From an uncultured Planctomycetaceae bacterium (GTDB lineage Bacteria > Planctomycetota > Planctomycetia > Pirellulales > Pirellulaceae), in NCBI GenBank assembly GCA_903927685.1, contig CAIYOB010001291.1, positions 1 through 8,049 on the forward strand: DNA of 8,049 bases, given 5' to 3'. Shown here one piece after another: positions 5,629-8,049 of this stretch. The stretch's first letter is position 1. The number at the start of each line of letters is the position of its first letter. A program made the translations under genes and the position numbers. The notes below the pieces were generated by a model that had not been told where the DNA came from, searched no databases, and saw only the letters and a list, made by a program, of their open reading frames with translations.

Positions 5629-8049
5629 TCAGGACAGCTGGTAACGGAAGCCGCCCTGGTCGTTCAAACTGACATGAACCGTCCGAATCGGCTGCCCCTC
5701 CGCCATCCGGCTCAGGAACTCGGCTGACAGCTCGGGCAGCAGCGTTCGCGTGAGGATGTGATCGATATTTCGAGCGCCGCTCTGCACTTCGGTACAGCGG
5801 CGGGCGATCTCGGGGATCAGGGCCGGATCGTAGCTGAACCTGGCCCGATGATTCACCGCCAGGCGTTGTTCGATCCGGGCCAGCTGTAAGCGAACGATCT
5901 GCTGCAGGACCGCGTCGGACAAGGGGAAATAGGGCACCAACGTCACACGCCCCAGGAACGCGGGCTTGAAGGTCTTCAGCAGTTCCGGGTGCAGGGCTTC
6001 GGCTAATCCGTCGGCGTCCGGGCACGTTGAGGCGTCCGCGCACAGGCTGGCAATAAGATCCGTACCGGCGTTGGAGGTCATCAGGATGACGGTGTTCTTG
6101 AAATCGATGTCGCGTCCCTCGCCGTCGCGGAGCGTCCCTTTGTCGAACACCTGGTAAAAGATGTCCTGCACGCCCGGATGCGCTTTTTCCATTTCGTCCA
6201 GCAGCACGACGCCGTACGGCCGACGGCGGACCGCTTCGGTCAGCACACCGCCCTCGCCATAGCCCACGTAGCCCGGCGGCGAGCCCATCAGCAGCGAGAC
6301 CTTGTGCTCTTCCTTGAACTCGGACATGTTGATCACGGTCATGCTCTGGTCGCCGCCGTACAACAGCTCCGTCAGGGTGACGGCGGTCTCGGTCTTGCCG
6401 ACCCCGCTGGGTCCGACCAGCAGGAACACGCCGATCGGCCGCCGCGGATCCGTCAGGTTGGCGCGGGCCGTGCGAATCCGCTGGGCGATGGCATCCAGGG
6501 CATGATCCTGGCCGACGATCCGTTCTTGCATGCGTTCCCGCAGCGACAAGACGGCGCGAATCTCGTCGGCGACCATGCGGCCCAGGGGAATGCCGGTCCA
6601 CGCCGACACGGTCTGGGCCACCGCCTGCGAGCTGACACAGAAATGCACCAACGGCGACTCGCCCTGCAGCTGCTTCAATTCGTTCTCGGCGGCCTGCAAT
6701 TCCAGCCGCAGCTTTGAACGCTCCTCGTCCGTCGGCGCGCCGGCCGCTGGTAACGCCGCCCCGGCGGGCAGTTGCGCACCCGGACGGGGTGCTGCTGGTC
6801 CCGTCTCGGAGCTGTTGCTCGGCTCGCTGATCGAGCCCTCCAGTTGGGCGTGCAGGCGTCCCAGCCTGGCGACCAGTTCTCGCTCCTGCCTCCAGCGTTC
6901 CTCGAGCTTGCCGAGTTCCTGACGTGCCGCTTCGCGCTGCCGCTCCAAGTCGGACATCTCCTCCGCGTGTTCCGCGCCGGCGGCCGCTTCGCGGCGCAGG
7001 ATCTCGATCAGGACCCCGATCCGGTCGATTCGCCGCTGGACATCCTCGACCGGCGGAGGCGTCGCGGTTTGACTGATCCCGATGCGGGCACAGGTCGTAT
7101 CCAGCACGCTGACGGCCTTGTCGGGAAGTTGCCTTCCCGAGATGTAACGGTGGGACAGGCGTACGGCATCGACGACCGCTTCGTGCAGGATCCGCACGCG
7201 ATGGTGCTGCTCCAAGGTGCCGACCAAGCCGCGGAGCATTTCGGCGGCATCGGCCTCAGCGGGCTCCTCGACCTTGATGACCTGAAAGCGTCGCGCGAGG
7301 GCGGCGTCCTTTTCGAAGTACTTCTTGTATTCGGCCCAGGTCGTGGCGGCGATCGTCCGCAACTCGCCGCGCGCCAGGGCGGGTTTCAGCAGATTGGCGG
7401 CATCACTGCTTCCCGCCTGCCCCCCGGCGCCGATCATGGTGTGCGCCTCGTCAATGAACAGGATCACGGGCGTGGCAGACGCCTTGACTTCGTCGATGAC
7501 CGACTTGAGCCGGTTCTCGAACTCGCCCTTAATCCCCGCCCCGGCCTGCAGCAAGCCCAGGTCCAACGTCCGCAGGGCCACGGTCTGCAGCGGCGGGGGC
7601 ACGTCGCCGGCGGCGATTCGCAGCGCAAAGCCTTCGACCACGGCGGTCTTGCCCACTCCTGCCTCGCCGGTCAGGATCGGATTGTTCTGCCGGCGACGTG
7701 TCAGGATATCGATGATCTGGCGGATTTCCGGATCGCGGCCCAAGACGGGATCGATATCCCCGTGGCGGGCCCGGGCCGTCAGATCGACGGTGTACTGGTC
7801 GAGCGCCGGTGTCTTCGTCGGGCCGACCGGCTGGCCCGGAACCGAGGGGGCGGCGCCCGCGGCCGTTGCGGCTGCCTCGGCCTGGCCCGCTTCGTCCGTC
7901 GTCGCCACCCGCGTGGGCAAGTCTCTGCGCAGGGCTTCCGGCGAGATCCGCTGGAATTCGCCGGACGCCTCGCGGGCCACGCGGGCCAGCATTTCGTCGG
8001 TCAGGAGCGCGCACAGCAGATGCCCGGAGCGGACCTGGGAACTGCCGTA
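5629..8049 (-). CDS. clpV: Type VI secretion AAA+ ATPase ClpV (TssH), N-terminus beyond right edge
   Basis: The minus-strand frame is open from the window edge to TGA at 5631-5629, showing 806 residues. ClpV hexamers disassemble contracted TssB/TssC sheaths in the cytoplasm to recycle them. Numbering from the first visible residue: end of the Clp-N domain (VRSGHLLCALLTDE, 6-19); an Ala/Pro-rich linker (about 51-79); first AAA+ domain with Walker A GEAGVGKT (128-135), pore loop GAGIKGEF (170-177), Walker B ILFIDEA (about 196-202) and an arginine finger in ALARRFQ; a coiled-coil middle domain (about 363-460) holding a Ser/Pro/Ala-rich insert (about 406-442); second AAA+ domain with Walker A GPSGVGKT (546-553), pore loop GSPPGYVGYGEGG (589-601) and Walker B VVLLDE (614-619). 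The C-terminal GARNIDHILTRTLLPELS and HVSLNDQGGFRYQ are ClpV-like rather than ClpB-like. About 80-95 residues are missing. Both ATP sites look intact. Confidence 0.93.
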   Translation of the reverse strand, partial: YGSSQVRSGHLLCALLTDEMLARVAREASGEFQRISPEALRRDLPTRVATTDEAGQAEAAATAAGAAPSVPGQPVGPTKTPALDQYTVDLTARARHGDIDPVLGRDPEIRQIIDILTRRRQNNPILTGEAGVGKTAVVEGFALRIAAGDVPPPLQTVALRTLDLGLLQAGAGIKGEFENRLKSVIDEVKASATPVILFIDEAHTMIGAGGQAGSSDAANLLKPALARGELRTIAATTWAEYKKYFEKDAALARRFQVIKVEEPAEADAAEMLRGLVGTLEQHHRVRILHEAVVDAVRLSHRYISGRQLPDKAVSVLDTTCARIGISQTATPPPVEDVQRRIDRIGVLIEILRREAAAGAEHAEEMSDLERQREAARQELGKLEERWRQERELVARLGRLHAQLEGSISEPSNSSETGPAAPRPGAQLPAGAALPAAGAPTDEERSKLRLELQAAENELKQLQGESPLVHFCVSSQAVAQTVSAWTGIPLGRMVADEIRAVLSLRERMQERIVGQDHALDAIAQRIRTARANLTDPRRPIGVFLLVGPSGVGKTETAVTLTELLYGGDQSMTVINMSEFKEEHKVSLLMGSPPGYVGYGEGGVLTEAVRRRPYGVVLLDEMEKAHPGVQDIFYQVFDKGTLRDGEGRDIDFKNTVILMTSNAGTDLIASLCADASTCPDADGLAEALHPELLKTFKPAFLGRVTLVPYFPLSDAVLQQIVRLQLARIEQRLAVNHRARFSYDPALIPEIARRCTEVQSGARNIDHILTRTLLPELSAEFLSRMAEGQPIRTVHVSLNDQGGFRYQLS

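Noticed and set aside
5612..6601. 329-codon minus-strand open frame overlapping clpV
   Set aside because: It is out of frame with the clear ClpV sequence, very rich in Arg/Gly/Asp and contains no recognisable domain.
1..8049. CRISPR arrays, tRNA or rRNA genes, replication origin
   Set aside because: No regularly spaced repeats, no cloverleaf sequence and no rRNA-like stretch were seen on either strand; no cluster of DnaA-box-like sites was noticed.

Overview
The window looks like about 8 kb of GC-rich chromosome from a planctomycete, most likely Pirellulaceae-like. This is inferred from the style of the secreted hydrolase, the TPR/DUF6930-like protein, the DUF6399-type transposase relic and palindromic intergenic repeats; no taxonomic marker gene is present. 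I found no rRNA, tRNA or CRISPR array.

Layout, left to right. (1) Positions 1-687, minus strand: the N-terminal 229 residues of a secreted alpha/beta-hydrolase (esterase type) that runs off the left edge. A short reading frame (811-701, minus) ends 13 nt before its start. (2) Positions 704-1490 are mostly non-coding but structured. They hold a 145-bp MITE-like palindromic element with 17-bp perfect terminal inverted repeats and a 10-bp flanking direct repeat, a cluster of GGCAAARGAAT-type repeats, an AT-rich pair of overlapping inverted repeats, and a plausible sigma70-type promoter with a leader hairpin. (3) Positions 1491-3590, plus: a 699-residue cytoplasmic protein with TPR-like repeats, two tandem DUF6930-like modules and a DUF7309-like C-terminus, of unknown function. 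(4) Positions 3591-5417, plus: mobile-element debris. A frameshifted IS630-family transposase is cut off just after its first catalytic Asp region and joined at about 4363 to the 3' two thirds of an unrelated DUF6399-type transposase-like gene, in a different frame. (5) Positions 8049-5629, minus: most of a ClpV/TssH AAA+ ATPase of a type VI secretion system, lacking only its start, which lies beyond the right edge.

The ClpV gene implies that T6SS genes continue to the right of the window. The transposase scar lies between the end of this presumed T6SS locus and the DUF6930-like gene, so it may mark a rearrangement breakpoint. No functional link between the hydrolase, the TPR/DUF protein and the T6SS ATPase is visible. 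The most unusual items are the MITE-like element with its target duplication, the chimeric transposase junction, and the DUF6930-like protein with its internal duplication. I saw no clearly new defence or signalling system.
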